From positions 23,392,001-23,456,000 of the forward strand of contig OX621260.1 of NCBI GenBank assembly GCA_951640165.1: a stretch of DNA of 64,000 nucleotides, written 5' to 3'. Source of the DNA: Pseudoips prasinana. Its lineage: Eukaryota > Arthropoda > Insecta > Lepidoptera > Nolidae. Of the stretch, positions 41,701 through 56,700 are shown one piece after another (the stretch's first letter is position 1; every line of letters begins with the position of its first letter). The notes under the pieces were generated by a model. It did not search any database, was not told the DNA's origin, and worked only from the letters and a program-made list of their open reading frames with translations. A program made the position numbers and the translations under genes.

Positions 41701-44700
41701 TTTTTATATAGTAGACTAGCTGTGCCCCGCGGTGTTACCCGCGTTAAATTTTATAAATTTTCTTTCCTATAAACCTCACGGAGCCCGAGACCTTTCCAAC
41801 GAATGCAAAACCGTGGAAATCGGTTCGTGCGTTCTGGAGTTATAGCGTCAGGAAGGAAAACCCGACTTATTTTTATATAGTAGACTAGCTGTGCCCCGCG
41901 GTGTTACCCGCGTTAAATTTTATAAATTTTCTTTGCTATAAACCTCACGGAGCCCGAGACCTTTCCAACGAATGCAAAACCGTGGAAATCGGTTCGTGCG
42001 TTCTGGAGTTATAGCGTCAGGAAGGAAAACCCGACTTATTTTTATATAGTAGACTAGCTGTGCCCCGCGGTGTTACCCGCGTTAAATTTTATAAATTTTC
42101 TTTGCTATAAACCTCACGGAGCCTGAGACCTTTCCAACGAATGCAAAACCGTGGAAATCGGTTCGTGCGTTCTGGAGTTATACCTAGCGTCAGGAAGGAA
42201 AACCCGACTTATTTTTATATAATAGAAGAAGACTAGCTGTGCCCCGCGGTGTTACTCGCGTTAAATTTTATAAATTTTCTTTGCTAATAACCTCACGGAG
42301 CCCAAGACCTTTCCAACGAATGCAAAACCGTGGAAATCGGTTCGTGCGTACTGGAGTTATAGCGTCAGGAAGGAAAACCCGACTTATTTTTATATAGTAG
42401 ATAATAGAACGCTGCGTTCTACCTAAAGGTTACATACAAAAATAGTTTTACATAATATAGCCGTAAATAAATTGAATTAGTTCATAATCTAAAATCACAA
42501 AACTAACTTTAGATAACTAAGTCAACTGTTTTAGTATATAACAGCTTTGTGTGATGAAAACGATAATTTGTTCTGTGATTTGGGTGTCATTTATCTATCT
42601 ATTATATTAGGTCTTTACCTATGAAATTGCCGTTCTGCAGTACTGGCCATTTCAAATCAAAATAATTTTTGTTTGGCTAAGAATTCTAATTTCAAATTAA
42701 TTTTATTTTAAAAACATGGATTCTTTTTTCCAAAAGTAGTCATTTCTTTATTGATTAGTGTTACATTTTCATCGCATTTCAATCTTTTTCGTCATCATGG
42801 ATACGTTAAAAATTCGAGTAATTATGGAATATGAGTACCGTCGTGGCAGCAACGCGGCACAAGCGGCACGCAACATCAACGACGTTTACGGAGCTAACAC
42901 TACAAACCAACGCACCACCTGTTATTGGTTTGCTCGCTTCCGTTCTGGAAATTTCGACCTGAAAAATGAACCTCGCGGTCGTCCGAAGACTTTGGTCGAC
43001 AATGACGAATTAAAGGCGGTTGTGGAAGCTGATGATACACAATCTACGGCTGAATTAGCAGCAGCTTTCGACGTTAGCGTCAAAACAATATTGGTCCATT
43101 TGCGTCAAATTGGCAAGGTAAAAAAGCTTGACAAATGGGTGCCCCACGAACTCAATGATCGCCAGCGCGAAGTACGCGTCGAGACGTGCCTTGCACTGCT
43201 CAACAGACACACAAATGAAGGAATTTTGAACCGCATTGTTACCTGCGATGAAAAATGGATTCTGTTTGATAACCGCAAGCGCTCAGCAAGTTGGTTGGAT
43301 CCTGGTTCAGCACCTAAACAATGCCCTAAACGAAAACTTACCCCTAGAAAAGTGATGGTCACTGTTTGGTGGTCTAGCGCCGGTGTGATTCATCACAGCT
43401 TCTTACCAAACGGGGTGAGCATTACTGCAGATGTGTACTGTGAAGAACTGAGCACAATGATGGAGAAGCTGGCGCATCTCCAACCAGCATTGGTCAATCG
43501 CTCGTCTCCGCTGCTCCTGCACGACAACGCGCGACCTCATACTGCACAGCAGACGGTCTCCAAGTTGCAAGAACTGGGGTTGGAAGTTCTCCGTCATCCG
43601 CCCTACTCACCAGACCTTGCGCCTACAGACTACTACTTTTTCCAGAATTTGGATAACTTCTTGGCGGGAAAAAAATTCAATACCCGAGAGGCAGTACAAA
43701 ATGCCTTTGAAGAATTTGTTGCCTCCCGTCCAGCTGATTTCTTTAAGAAGGGCATCAATAAACTGCCACTGCGATGGCAAAGATGCATTGATTGCATGGG
43801 TGATTACTTCGATTAATACAAATAAAAAAATTCATGAAAAAAATTCGTTTAAATTTTTTCATACAAAACGGCAATTTCATAGGTAAAGACCTATTATATG
43901 TATTAAATAGAGTAGAAACTGACTGACAGATCGATCAACCCACACCTGAAACCGCTGGATGTAGTAGCACCATGAAATTTTTCCCAAATATTCCTTAATA
44001 GACTTGGGTGTGAGCTAAGAAAGGATTTTTGAAAATTCAACCACTAAACCAATTTAGTTTTCGCACGGGCAGGTACACGGAGGACGCTGTCACACAGCTT
44101 GTAGATACTGTGATTAAAAAAACTGATGAAGGCCATAAATGTGTCGGCGTCTTCTTGGACCTAGCTAAAGCCTTTGATACGGTTTCTCGGCCATTACTTA
44201 TTAAAAAGCTGGAGTTGATTGAAGTGAGGGGCCTTGCGTTACAATGGTTTACTTCATACCTTTCAAATCGGAAACAACGTGTTCAAATTGGAGAGCATTC
44301 TAGCAACTACGTAGATATTACATATGGCGTACCCTAGGGTAGTATTCTGGGAACCACACTGTTCCTGATCTACATAACAGCCTATGCTCAATGAAACTCC
44401 AACATGCCAGTATATTTAATTTTGCTGATGACACTGCTATAGTTTTTCATGCAAAAACTTGGGATAGGGTCGTTTGTGTAGCACAGGAAGGCCTTAGGAC
44501 AGTTTCTAGTTGGTTGCAGAATAATCTCCTTACGCTAAATACCAATAAAACCAAATTTGTTAGCTTCAGAGTCTCTTGTCGGTCTGCGCCAGAAAGACCA
44601 CTGGAAATTATAATCCATGAATGCAATAGCTATAATAATCATGTCACTAAGTGCCAATGCCAAGTGTTAGAACAAGTAGCTTCAATAAAATACCTAGGCA

Positions 44701-47700
44701 TATTAATAGACGAAAAACTTACGTGGAAAAGTCAGATACAGGCACTTGTTAAACGTGTAAGGAAACTATCTCATATTTTCAAGAAATTAAGATCTATTGC
44801 GAGTCTTAAATTGGTTCGATCCGTGTACCTTAGTTTATGTCAATCTATTTTGAGCTACTGTATACCAGTTTGGGGCACCGCTTATAAGACTGACCTGATT
44901 AAACTCGAACGAGCTCAGCGAACGATCCTGAAAATTATACACAAAAAGCCTTGACGCTACTCTACTGATTCTCTATACTTGGAATGCAACCTTCTCCGTG
45001 TGAGGCAATTATTCATTACCTCAAGTGTACTTCGATTTCACAAGGTCGCGATACATAGAGGACGCTCATCACACAGGACTCTCAAATGGGATCGACCAAA
45101 AATGCGTTCTTCTTTTGCACATAAATGCTTTGCTTATCTTGGACCCTTTCTGTATTCAAGATTTTATAATAATAATAAGAGTGTTTTAAACATGACCTAT
45201 TCGAGATGTAAAGCTACCATTTTCAATTGGCTTCATCCTAAAAACTACAGTCAAACTGAAGAACTATTACACATCGGTTTGTAATGCGCAGTCTTCCACA
45301 CATACACACACACACACACACACCCATTCAATCACTCTCTCACACGCACACACATTTTCGTTTAATATAATTGTAATTTTTTACTTCTTAATTTAATTTT
45401 TACTTTTCAATTTCAATTTTTATTTTACGTTTTAATTTAATTTTTACTATTTAATTTAAATTTATACTTGTTTTATATGAAGGAAGGAACTGGGCCTCAC
45501 GACACAGGAAATCCTAGTGTGAGGCTCAGTAAACATGTCAAACATTAGCACACAAGTTTAAGTTTATTTTAAGTTGAAATTATGTACATCAAAAATTTTT
45601 TGTTAATGTTATGTATCCTATATTGTGTAAATGAAAATTAATTTTATTTTTATATTTATTTATTTTACTAAGGGGGCAAAAAGGTTAACAATTTTGTATG
45701 GAACAACGTGTTCTCTTGCTCTGGTTAACTTCAAACGAATTCTACCCGCGACTTCATCCGCGTGGAATTTTAACTCTGGGCTAACGTTAACTTTTATCCG
45801 CGACATGATTTATGTAGAAGATAAAAATATTTTTCAACGACTGAGACCACCAACTCGCCCTTCCCTCTCACGACTGCCTGTTGGAGTTGCACATCATAAA
45901 TGCGCGCGTAGTAGGTACTTAATAATTATTTTGTAGCGATGTTATTTTAAAACTGTCATATTATAAGCTGGAGGTACGGCGTGACTTAGCGTTATCACGG
46001 TATTTATTCGAAGTATTTCGAGGAAGGCTAAATAATCCTAGTATACTAGACTCAATGAGGCTGCTCGTTCCAAACACCAGGTTGCGGCAGGCGCCGAGTG
46101 CACGGCTTTTTGACGTCTCGGTGGCGCGTACTAACATTGGTAAATTCGCACCGGTGGCAAGAGGCCTACGAGTAATAAACAGCGCCTCACAAAGAGTGGA
46201 CATTTTTAATTGTTCATTGGCGGAATTCGTGAGGGTGACTCTGAATTTAATTAGTAATATTGTTCGCATTATCGCATTGGGTACAAAACCTGTCATGATA
46301 ATGTTATATAGATTAAATAAATAAATCTTTAAAATTTAATTTATTAATTCATTAATTATTTTCATCTATTACTTAATTCGGTAACAATATACATTGTGTC
46401 GGAAATACAATTCACTTATAACTATCAGTTTTCAATTACATAAATATGTACCTACATTAACAGTCAATAATATTAAATAATAAAATGACAGGACATGATG
46501 AAAAAATGGCTTAAAAGAATTAAGATATTTATTCTTATCCATATTATGTTGATCCACTAATAGCTGTTTAATATACACGGTATTAAATTAAAATTATGTA
46601 CTCACTTATGGCAAAGCTCTCCCAAGCCTTCAATTTTCTGCACAGTGCCAGTGGAGGAGTCTCCATGGGTGATGAAGAGTGCTACCGGCCGCGTGCGCTT
46701 CAGTGCACTCTCTAGTTGTTCCAAAGAGAAGGTCTCGTTTAAAGGCACCCGAGTCACTTCAACTTTAATGCCTGTGATGAATAAAAAATGAATTTGATTA
46801 AAATTTCATGAGTTTAAGATACAACAATAAAGTTGACTTTGACTGCACGTGTGGCGGGTTCGAGTCCCGCGCCGGACAACTATTTGTGACCCATAAATAG
46901 TTGTTCTGAGTCTGGATGTAATTTGTGTCTGTCTATTATATTTTTGTAAAGTACCCCGCGACACAGGGAATAGATTCCGTAATGCGGGCGTTGTCTTAGA
47001 AAAAGAAATCGGCTACTTTCTCAATTAAAACATTGTTTGCAATAGATTGACACGTACTTTTCGCAATCAACAAACTTCATACTTATTACTTACATTAGTT
47101 GCACTTTCTGCACTAAAAGTTTGCGAGCGGTCTCAGCGTAATGAGTTTCTACAATAATAACGCGACCTTTTGTTGCAGACCTCCATGTTAAATAATTGGA
47201 ACACTAATAGATGACGGCTGTCAAACATGAGAGTTGCCACTACATTTCCGGCAATAGATTTTTGTTTTTCATCTAAGTCGTAATATTATCATTAACAGCT
47301 TCGCTGCCGAGCACGCACCGGTGCGGGGAAGGGAGTGTGGCGCGGGGGCCGGCCATGCACCGGTGCGGGCTAGCGTCTTGGAAAGGTCATTGGGCAACTA
47401 AGTATGGAACCTATACCCACGGCCTACAGAAAAAAAATAGGTAGTATGTTTAGATAAACGTCTCTAGTTTAGTAATATATGTCACATTAACGCAGACAAC
47501 GGGAAAAAACATAAATCTAAAAAATAAAAATACAATAATAAGGTTTATTATAACAAGGCTTAGTACATTTTTATTGGTTTTTTGTTAGTAAACATGATTT
47601 TAAAAATAAAATAAGTATAGAAGAGTTTTTAAGTTTTATTCGACATGATCAATGTCTACAGGAATAATTGTATCGTCTAAAAACGCCGCAGGCGCATCAA

Positions 47701-50700
47701 TTTGATTTTGATGTCGGGCCCAAGACAAAAAATATACTATGCTGGCTATATGCGCGCAGCATCCAATAGTGCGGCAACCGTGGATAAAAGAGCAGTAGTA
47801 ATCTTCGATACTATCTCTGCCCTGTCTTGTTGGGTTCACCAATAAGTAAGTATAGTATGTTTTGGTCCTGACATGTCGCGACTGTATTTTTCCCCGTATT
47901 AATATTTTGTGGTTAACCAATTCATGGTGCCGGTATAGTTCAACAATATACAGACCATTTGGTCGCAAGTGTTCGTGAACGTATGATCTAGGTAGGTTGC
48001 ACAACGTAAATAGTATCAAATCTTCAAAAGTTAGGCGTGGGAAGTTATCCAAAGCTGCATTACTTGCATCAATTGAAATAAGGGCTACTCTTTGCCTATT
48101 TAGATTTTGCTCGCTCACATAATCTGCCAACTCATTTCTTCTATTTACATTTTCATTTATTACCTATTTTTTATTTATCTTTAACATTTTATTCCCATGG
48201 TTTAAAAAAAAATAACTATCTAAATTTTAATGTAGGTTAATACTTAACAATTTAAAACTAATTTGGTTTTTGTAGGAAAACTATCGTTAACTGGGTCAGA
48301 TTTCGCCCAATGACCTTTCCTACACTCAGTGCGCTGTCGGCATCGGGAATTTTATTATATTTGATTTATATACCAAATAACTGTGTTTTATTCCTAATAA
48401 ACTATAAACCGTGACAAAAACTGACAACACACCCGTGCGTTGTTCGGCATTGGGAATGTCCATTCCATTCCCAGTGCCAAGCAGGCACCGGTGCGGTGCA
48501 GTTTGTCACCTCGTTCAAAATACAGTAAAATACCTAAATATCTATATCTATACAAATAAATAAAATTGGAGTGTCTGTTTGTAATATTGAAATAACCAGT
48601 TTTTACTACATTAATATGAATATACGGTACATACACCAAAATAACATCTTTTACAATTTTTGTCTGTCTGTCTGTCTGTTTGTTCCGGCTGATCTCTGAA
48701 ATGGCTGGACCGATTTTGACGGGACTTTTATTGGCAGGTAGCTGATGTAACAAGGAGTGACTTAGGCTACTTTTATTTTAGAAAAAGTCTTTTATTTTAC
48801 AAAAAATCTAAATAAACTTATTAACACGCGGACGAAGTCGCGGGCACAGCTAGTATTAAATAAATATAATAATAATCCTAACCAATCACTTTTAAAGTCG
48901 ATTACAAAAAAACACTTTTGGCACCGGGGGCAAGTTTCTACTTTCCATCGTGGCAGCGAAGCTGTTAATCAATACCAAGAAACCTAGTTTTTGCTTAGAA
49001 TCAAAACAGTGCAGAAATGTTATATGAAAGCTCACGGTTGCACAGTTTTTCGTTAAAGCACTTTTTTCTTTTTTATTTAGATATAGATTTAGTTTATTTA
49101 TTTATTGCTTTCATTGGTGTTTTTGCAAAGGTCTTTCAGTGAGTATACAGAACTAAACATGAACCCCGTTGGGGCACGGCCAATATAATTATTTAAAAGC
49201 AAGTACGAGTATTTCAAGGTCAGAAGTACCCTAAACCGGCGAGCATGTATGAAAATATAATGACAGTAAACGAGGCAAAAGAGGTGTGCCAAGATCGTGA
49301 CAAATGGAAATCCGTTGTCTCTGCCTACCCCTCTGGGAAACAGGCGTGTGTCTATGTATGTAAGTACGAGAGAGTACTTATTTACCACAGATGTTTAATG
49401 TCTTTATATACACACATTTGAAGAAGATCGGTTCAGCCGTTCACGAACTACATGAGTCGCCTAAGAAAGAGTTTCGTTTACACTCAGCTCAATAACTGTG
49501 TTATTGTGCCAGGAAGGCAGATTCAATACCAAAATCACCTAGCAATTGAACGCATCCAAAATTATCTTTTAATCAATTAATTGGTACCAAGATCAATTTA
49601 TTGGCTCCAAGGCCAATTTTGAAACAAAGAAAGAAAAATGTTTATGGAATAAAGTTTGTACAACTCCTATATTTAATTGAAAAATTTATATACTACTACA
49701 ACAAAACGAAATATGATTAAAGAACATTATAAAGAAACAAATAACAAAATTAACTAATATAATTATGTGTTTAATAGGTAGGCAGCTCAGCAGACTGTTA
49801 TAGCCAGGACCGAACTGCAACGCTGATTTTGTGTTTTTGATTTTGTTTAACACAAAATCTTCGAGTATTTAGAAATGGTCAAAGAAAAAAATGCATGCAT
49901 TCGATCTAAAAGATACTGGCAGAAAATAAAATACGGCCGAATAAAACCGACTGGGTGAAAAAAATAAACAAAAAGGGCGCATTTAGTACCATTGTAAAAC
50001 TTAAATACATCATATTTAGCAAGACAACTATTCAAAAATGGAATCAGTATATTTTACCTTGGTAGATTTGTAGTTGGAAGAAAAGTTGAACTCGTGCTAA
50101 TTTAGTACGAGTGTTATGTTGGTGCGCGAGCGCATGCGAGGTTGATTTAGTCACTTTGCGCTTTATGCAACAATCTACCGTTGGTTACAGCAATTGTTTG
50201 GCCGTATGCTTTCCGGCCTAGAAAGAATAAGAAACTAATATCATCCCGTGGGTGTCGACTAAAGAATATATCAGGGAGTCGGGCAGCAGTGCCTCCTGTG
50301 CTTAGTGCACAACCACCCAATTGTAGTCGCACACTCGCATACCAGGCGCGCTAACTAATAATTATATATTTATTTCAGATTTATAGATCCATAGTAATTT
50401 GTTAGTAATGGCTTATAACTATGTTAGTACTACACTAATAAATCAACCTTACATTAAAAATGGGAGCCCTGGAACCCATGTGCACACTGTTCCAGTGGCA
50501 CACTATTGGGCAATCAATTTTGTGCAATATGGTATTTAGGAGGCCGCTGGTACTGTCTCGCACACGACGCATCAGGGAGGCGGTTCTTTTCCTTAAAATT
50601 GCCTTGAAGCAATCAGTCCTTGCTTCTGCAAACATACCTGATGCGCTGCACCAGCGGGACAGCCCCATCAGCATCCTAAAACCATTATTGTACTGTACAC

Positions 50701-53700
50701 GACGGCACGTCACTAAGGCAAACCCCTCCAAAATGGCAAAGTAATAGAAAACTTTAGCGGAATCTTATGTCTAGCCGTAGAAAATATCATTCTGGTGATG
50801 AATTGTTTAAATTAGTTCGTGTATGAATTTGTTTTACACTTACTTACTTATCGTATGGGCGGTGGTTACCCTCGTGTCAGAGTTGTTCAAGCCGCGCAAT
50901 AGGCTTCTGACATGGCTTAACGACTGTTGTCTAACGACTACAACCGGGACCGATAGCTTAACGTGACTTCCAAAGCACGGAGACGCTCAGCAATTAAATC
51001 ACTTTTTTGGTCACCCATATATGGATAGACCGCGAACCTAGTTGCTTAACCTCGCCGATCACGTATGGACTGGTGAGAGCATCTAGCTATGAGCGCTTCA
51101 ATTTTTAGGGTTCCGTAGTCAAATGGCAAAAAACGGAACCCTTATAGATTCGTCATGTCTGTCTGTCTGTCCGTCCGTATGTTACAGCTACGTTTTTCCG
51201 TAACTATAAGCTGTACTGTTGAAACTTGGTATGTAGATGTATTCTGTGAACCGCATTAAGATTTTCACAAAAAAATAATAAAGGAGCAATTTTGGGGGTT
51301 CCCCAAACATAGAACGGAAACCCAAAAAAATTTTTTTCATCGTAACCATACATGTATGGATAGGTCTTCAAAAATGATTTTGAGGTTTCTAATATCACTT
51401 TTTTCTAAACTGAATAGTTTGCGCGAGAGACACTTCCAAAGTGGTAAAATGACATGAATGGTGACACACAATTAATGATGTCCCCCCCCCCCCCCCTGTA
51501 ACTTCTAAAATAAGATAAGATAAGAAAAGGGAATGATAAACCTAATAAAATATAGAAAATACATTACCATGCAAACTTCGACCGAAAATTAGTTTGAACG
51601 AGATCTAGTACGTAGTTTTTTTTAATACATCGTAAAACGCAATTTACCTTTCATTTAATCAACTGAAATACTTGCTGCTACGGAAATCTTTATGGGCGAG
51701 TCTGACTCGCACTTGGCCGGTTTTTATTATTTATATCTATTGTTGACCTTACAAGGACTTACCATATCTACTTGCTATGTTGTTCGCGCGTTCATCCCAC
51801 AAGCCTCTGGTCGCGATCAGGAGTGTTTCTCCAGGCCCCACCAGGTTTGTGATCACAGTTTCCATTCCCGCATGTCCTGCGCCACTCATCGCCAGTACTG
51901 TCTTGCTTTTGGTTTGGAACACGTACTGTAATCCGGCACGAATGTCCTTCATAACCTGGAATTAAAAAATACCTATATATTTTTTAAAGACGCCCGTACT
52001 AGAGATTCTAATCCCTGTGTCGCGGGGATACATATAATAGACGGACACAAATTACATCCAGACTCATAACAACTATTTATGGGTCACACAAATAGTTGTC
52101 CGGCGCGTGATTCGGACCCGCGACACGAAGCGGCGAGGCGACTGTCTTAGCCGCTGCGCTACACGTGCAGTCAATATCAATTAAATATTACTTCTATAAA
52201 AAAGAAAAGTGGTGCCGTGTGCGAAAATCACAATATCATCACCCCATCTCATCCCATGGAGGGCGTAGAAGTTGATCCGTGGGAATATCTACCAGAGGAC
52301 GGGCAGCGTCTCTCTGTGGATCATACTGCGATCGCCAAACCGCCTGCCAAGCGTGGCAATTATGGCATATCACCCTAAGATGATTCATATATTCATTTAT
52401 TGGTAACAGAAAATAATGTTACACGTCAAGATACAATTATAGGTCATACAATTAAATAACAAAGAATTACAACGAATTAACAAAGAGTTAAACGGTGTGA
52501 GTAAATAATAATAATCCATTTTAAACATTGAAAAATTAAATAATACAAAATGAAAAATACTACAGTTCAATTACAAAAAATAAAATAGATAATGTACATT
52601 CTATGTCAATGGCAGTTTCATTAAATCGTCATTTATGAATAAAATGTCTGTTCAACAAGCCACTTTTTAGTATTATATTTAAACGCATTTCTAGAGCCAG
52701 ACTTTCTCACCTCTTCTGGAAGTCTGTTGTAGACGGCCAGCGCCATTGCATGCACTAGCCTAGCTGTTTTTTCTAGGTGTCGTGGCACCGGTCGCAGGTG
52801 GTCTTTATGCCCCATGCTATACGTATGACCGTCACCGCGCCTCAAGTACTCTGTCGTACGCATATAACGCCACTTGATTCTTGAAGAACAATCCTAATCA
52901 AATGTTGTTATTTCTCATTTTTATTGTATTCTGTTTTATCGAGGTATGTTGCTAAGGACTAGTTATCAAACACATATTTTCTAACATCACATTATTTATT
53001 TTCATTTTAACAAGAAATAAATATAAGTCTAAGTAAATAAATAAATAAAAAAAATAAAAAAGCCTTTTATTTCTTGCTTGTTGGTAGTACAGATTATAAA
53101 AAGACAATAGCTATGTGCATGCAAAAAATTATATAATTAATCGATTTAAAATGAAAATATTTTATATATATATTTAAATTTTAATCATTAGATATAGGGT
53201 TTGTATTTTGTTGGCAAGAACCCTCTCCGTGAAAGGTAAAGGCCTCCTCCAGAGATGACCAATACTCTCTATTTTCAGCCGCTCGCGGCCATTGAGTACC
53301 GGCTACTTTTATGATGTCGTCTGCCCAGCGCGCGTTTGGTCGTCCTCTTTTTCTCTGTCCTAGAGGACCTGCCCATAATGTTGTCTTTTTAGTCCAGCGA
53401 TTATCGCTAAGTCTCGCTACGTGTCCAGCCCATCGCCATTTAAGCTTTAGTGAATAGCTGAGAGCGTCAATGGCTTTAGTTTTCTGTCTTATATGAGTGT
53501 GGCGGATCTTTTGGATTTTCTTAATTTTCAAGATGCTTCTCTCCATACTCCTTTGGCAGGATGTAATTCTATTTTTCGTTTTTCTAGTAAATTTCCAAGT
53601 TTGGCAGGCGTATGTTAAAGAGGGCAGTAGGCAGGTGTTCATTACTTTAGTTTTCATTCTTATGGTCATATCACTTTTTAGTATTTCTTTGAGACTCCAG

Positions 53701-56700
53701 AACTTTTTCCATGTGATGTTGATTCTTCTCTCTACTTCCAGTTCGTTATTTTGTTGGTTGAATGAAACTTGCTTTCCCAGATAAATATAGGCATCGACAT
53801 ATGTCAAGGGTGAATTTTCGAGATATACAGGTCTTTTAATATGGTTTGTCATGATATTAGTTTTTGTTAGGTTGATTTGTAAGCCTACTTTACGACTTTC
53901 TTCGTGTAGAGTGTTTATCATGACTTGTAGTTGATTTGAAGTTTCGGATAGCAGGACTATGTCGTCAGCAAATCTCAAGTAATTCAAGCGACATCCATTA
54001 ATACTAATGCCTAATTTTTCCCAGTTTAGTTTGCTAATGATGGCCTCCAGCACCGCTATGAATATAGTTGGCGAAAGTGGGTCTCCTTGCCGTACGCCTT
54101 TATTAATTTGTATGGGTGGCCCTGTAGTTTCCAGCTTCACTCTGCTAGTACTATTTTCATAGATATTTTTTAGGACTTTGATGTAGTCTAGTGGAACTTC
54201 TTGAGATATTAGAGTTTCCCATATTGATGAGTGGAACAGAGAATCAAATGCTTTTTGATAGTCTATAAATATAATGTAGAGAGGTCTCTTGAACTCTTGA
54301 TATTTTTCTATCAGCATTTCTAGTGAGTGTATGTGATCCACTGTTGAAAAACCTCTTCTAAAGCCAGCCTGTTCAATGGGTTGATATTTCTCTGTGCTCT
54401 CTCTAATTTTTTTCTCTATTATTGAGGAAAACAGTTTATATAGTGAGGGTAGTAGGCTTATCGGTCTATAGTTGCTTATGTCATTAGGGTCTCCTTTTTT
54501 GTAAAGCAAGATAATTTCAGATTCTGTCCATTGACGGGGAGTGTACGAGCTGCTCAGTATCAGATTGAACAGCAGAGTTAGTGGTTTTGCTAGATACGCG
54601 CATCCAGTCTTTATGACTTTGTTGGTGATCCCGTCACGGCCCGGACTTTTTTCCATTTTTAGTGATTGAATCCCTTCAATCACTTCGGATTCGTCTATCA
54701 CTGCCCTCGTCTCTACTTTATATATGTCCGGTAATTCATATTCATTTTGATTCGGGGCGCTGTACAGTTTCTTATAGAATTCTGTTGCTATTTTCAGTAT
54801 TTCTGTTCTATTTTGGGTATTTTTCGATTTGTCTTTCAATTCTTCAATCCATAATTTATGTGTTCTCAGTTCCTTGTATGCTCTTTTGACACTGTTTGTA
54901 GTATTGAGATGTTTTTCGATTGTTTTTGTCCGGTGCACCCTGTAGTCTAGATGGATACGTTTACTTATGAGCTTGTAGAGTGCTTTTATTTCGTTTTTCA
55001 TGGCTCTCGATTTTGGTTTTATCTTCTGTAGTTCACGTCTTCTGCAAATTAACGCCTTTGTGCGAATTGATAGTATTTGGCTTTTCCCTGAATTTTTATT
55101 AGATGAAATCTCGTGAGCTTTTTCCAGGCTAGTCTCTAGTGCGTTAGTTATATCGTCATAGCGCTTCTGAATGGAGTCCTCGTCTCTACAATTCTCTAGT
55201 AGATTTATTAAGCAGCTATTCAGAGTTCGTTTGTATGCTTGCGTTTCATCTTCGTTTTTTAATAGGGATCTGGGGCATTGACCGAACTTGATACGACTTT
55301 TTGTTTTGGGAAGAATGTTTATAGTTGCTCTCACTGGTCTATGATCAGAAGGGTAGGTAATGTTTAATACTTGTATATTATGTATGTTTCTGTGTAAGTT
55401 TGTTAAAATGTAGTCAATTTCGTTCCTTGTTTTACCGTTGGGTGATCTCCAAGTCCACCTTTGTTTATTTTTCTTTTTGAAAAAGGTGTTCATAATAGCC
55501 AAGTTATGTTCACGGGCAAAGTCGATGAGTCGACTTCCTCTACAGTTTCTATTTCCGTAGCCGTGTTTACCAGTGACGGTTTCATTTGGGTTAGTTTGTC
55601 CTATTTTGGCGTTAAAGTCGCCCATGACTATAATATTGTTATCTGAGAGTTGTATAGCTTTTTCGACAGTACTGTAGAAAAGTTCCAATTCCTCGTCGTT
55701 TGACGCCTCTGTTGGACCGTAAACTTGGATGATGCTTAGTTCTAAGCCATTGATTTTCATTTTTAACAACGCTACTCTTTCAGATATTCCTGTAAATCTT
55801 GTGATGTATCTTTTCAGATATTTTTTTACAATAAAACCTACTCCATATAATCCAGGCGTTTCTCCAATGTAGTAGAGAATAAACTCATCATGTTCCTCAA
55901 TTTTGTTTCCAAGTTTTCTTAATTCCGAGAGACCAATAATGTCGTAGTTTATATTTTTCAAGCAATCTGTTAATTCCAATAGTCGTGGATATGTCGACAA
56001 AGTTTTTACGTTGTACGTTACTATATATAGGTTATTTTGGTGACTGGTTCTTGTAAAATTTGTTTTAATTTTCTCTGGAGGGTTTTGGTCGTGATCTTCC
56101 ACGGTGACCAACCGGCTTGGAAGATGTTTTTTATCCTTTATTTGTGTATTTCGTGCATTTTCCATTAGAGAGGGGGGCGGTAGTTGCTATGATGTACTGT
56201 TTTTATCTAATTTTTCGTTTCCAGGGTTTTTATTAGTTAGATAACCGAGTATGTTTGGTTTGAGAACTCCCTCTGATAAACTTGATGATCTCTGTATCCC
56301 TGTTTGAGTTTTATTCTTTTTATTGGTCTTTTGTTTTGTTCGTGGAGGATCTTGATTGTCCGGTGATGTTGGAAGAGTTCTTTTCTTACTATCTGATGTA
56401 TCTGCATTTTTGGGGCGTATTATCAATTTATCATACCTGATAGTGGCGTAGTTTCCTTTCTCTATTTCTACTTTTACTTGCTCTTGTAATTCCTTTCTTT
56501 TTTCTAAAATGTGGTGTGGGAAGTCTTCTTTTATATAATAAGCGGTATCTTTTAATATTTTTCTCTGCTTAAAAATTTTTATTTTCGTACCCAATGTAGT
56601 AAATGTTACAGTAATCGGCCGAGGCTTAATTCCTTTCTTTCCTATTCTTCTTGTTTCTTGTATGTCCCTATTCTCCAGCCCTATTGAAAAATATTGGTTA

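Larger units (their letters stand above)
47292..48968 (-). mobile_element. TTAA-flanked DNA transposon with SWIM-like ORF
   Basis: TTAA occurs at both ends (47292-47295, 48965-48968). Inverted ends are CAGCTTCGCTGCC / GGCAGCGAAGCTG (13 bp). The palindrome GCACCGGTGC occurs at 47315, 47357 and 48485. A Helitron is nested at 48547-48853; without it the element is about 1.37 kb. TTAA targets are used by piggyBac and Kolobok elements; which of these this is cannot be told by eye. Confidence 0.65.

Noticed and set aside
41546..42405. CRISPR or satellite array
   Set aside because: The units begin and end with Helitron termini and are nearly identical along their whole length.
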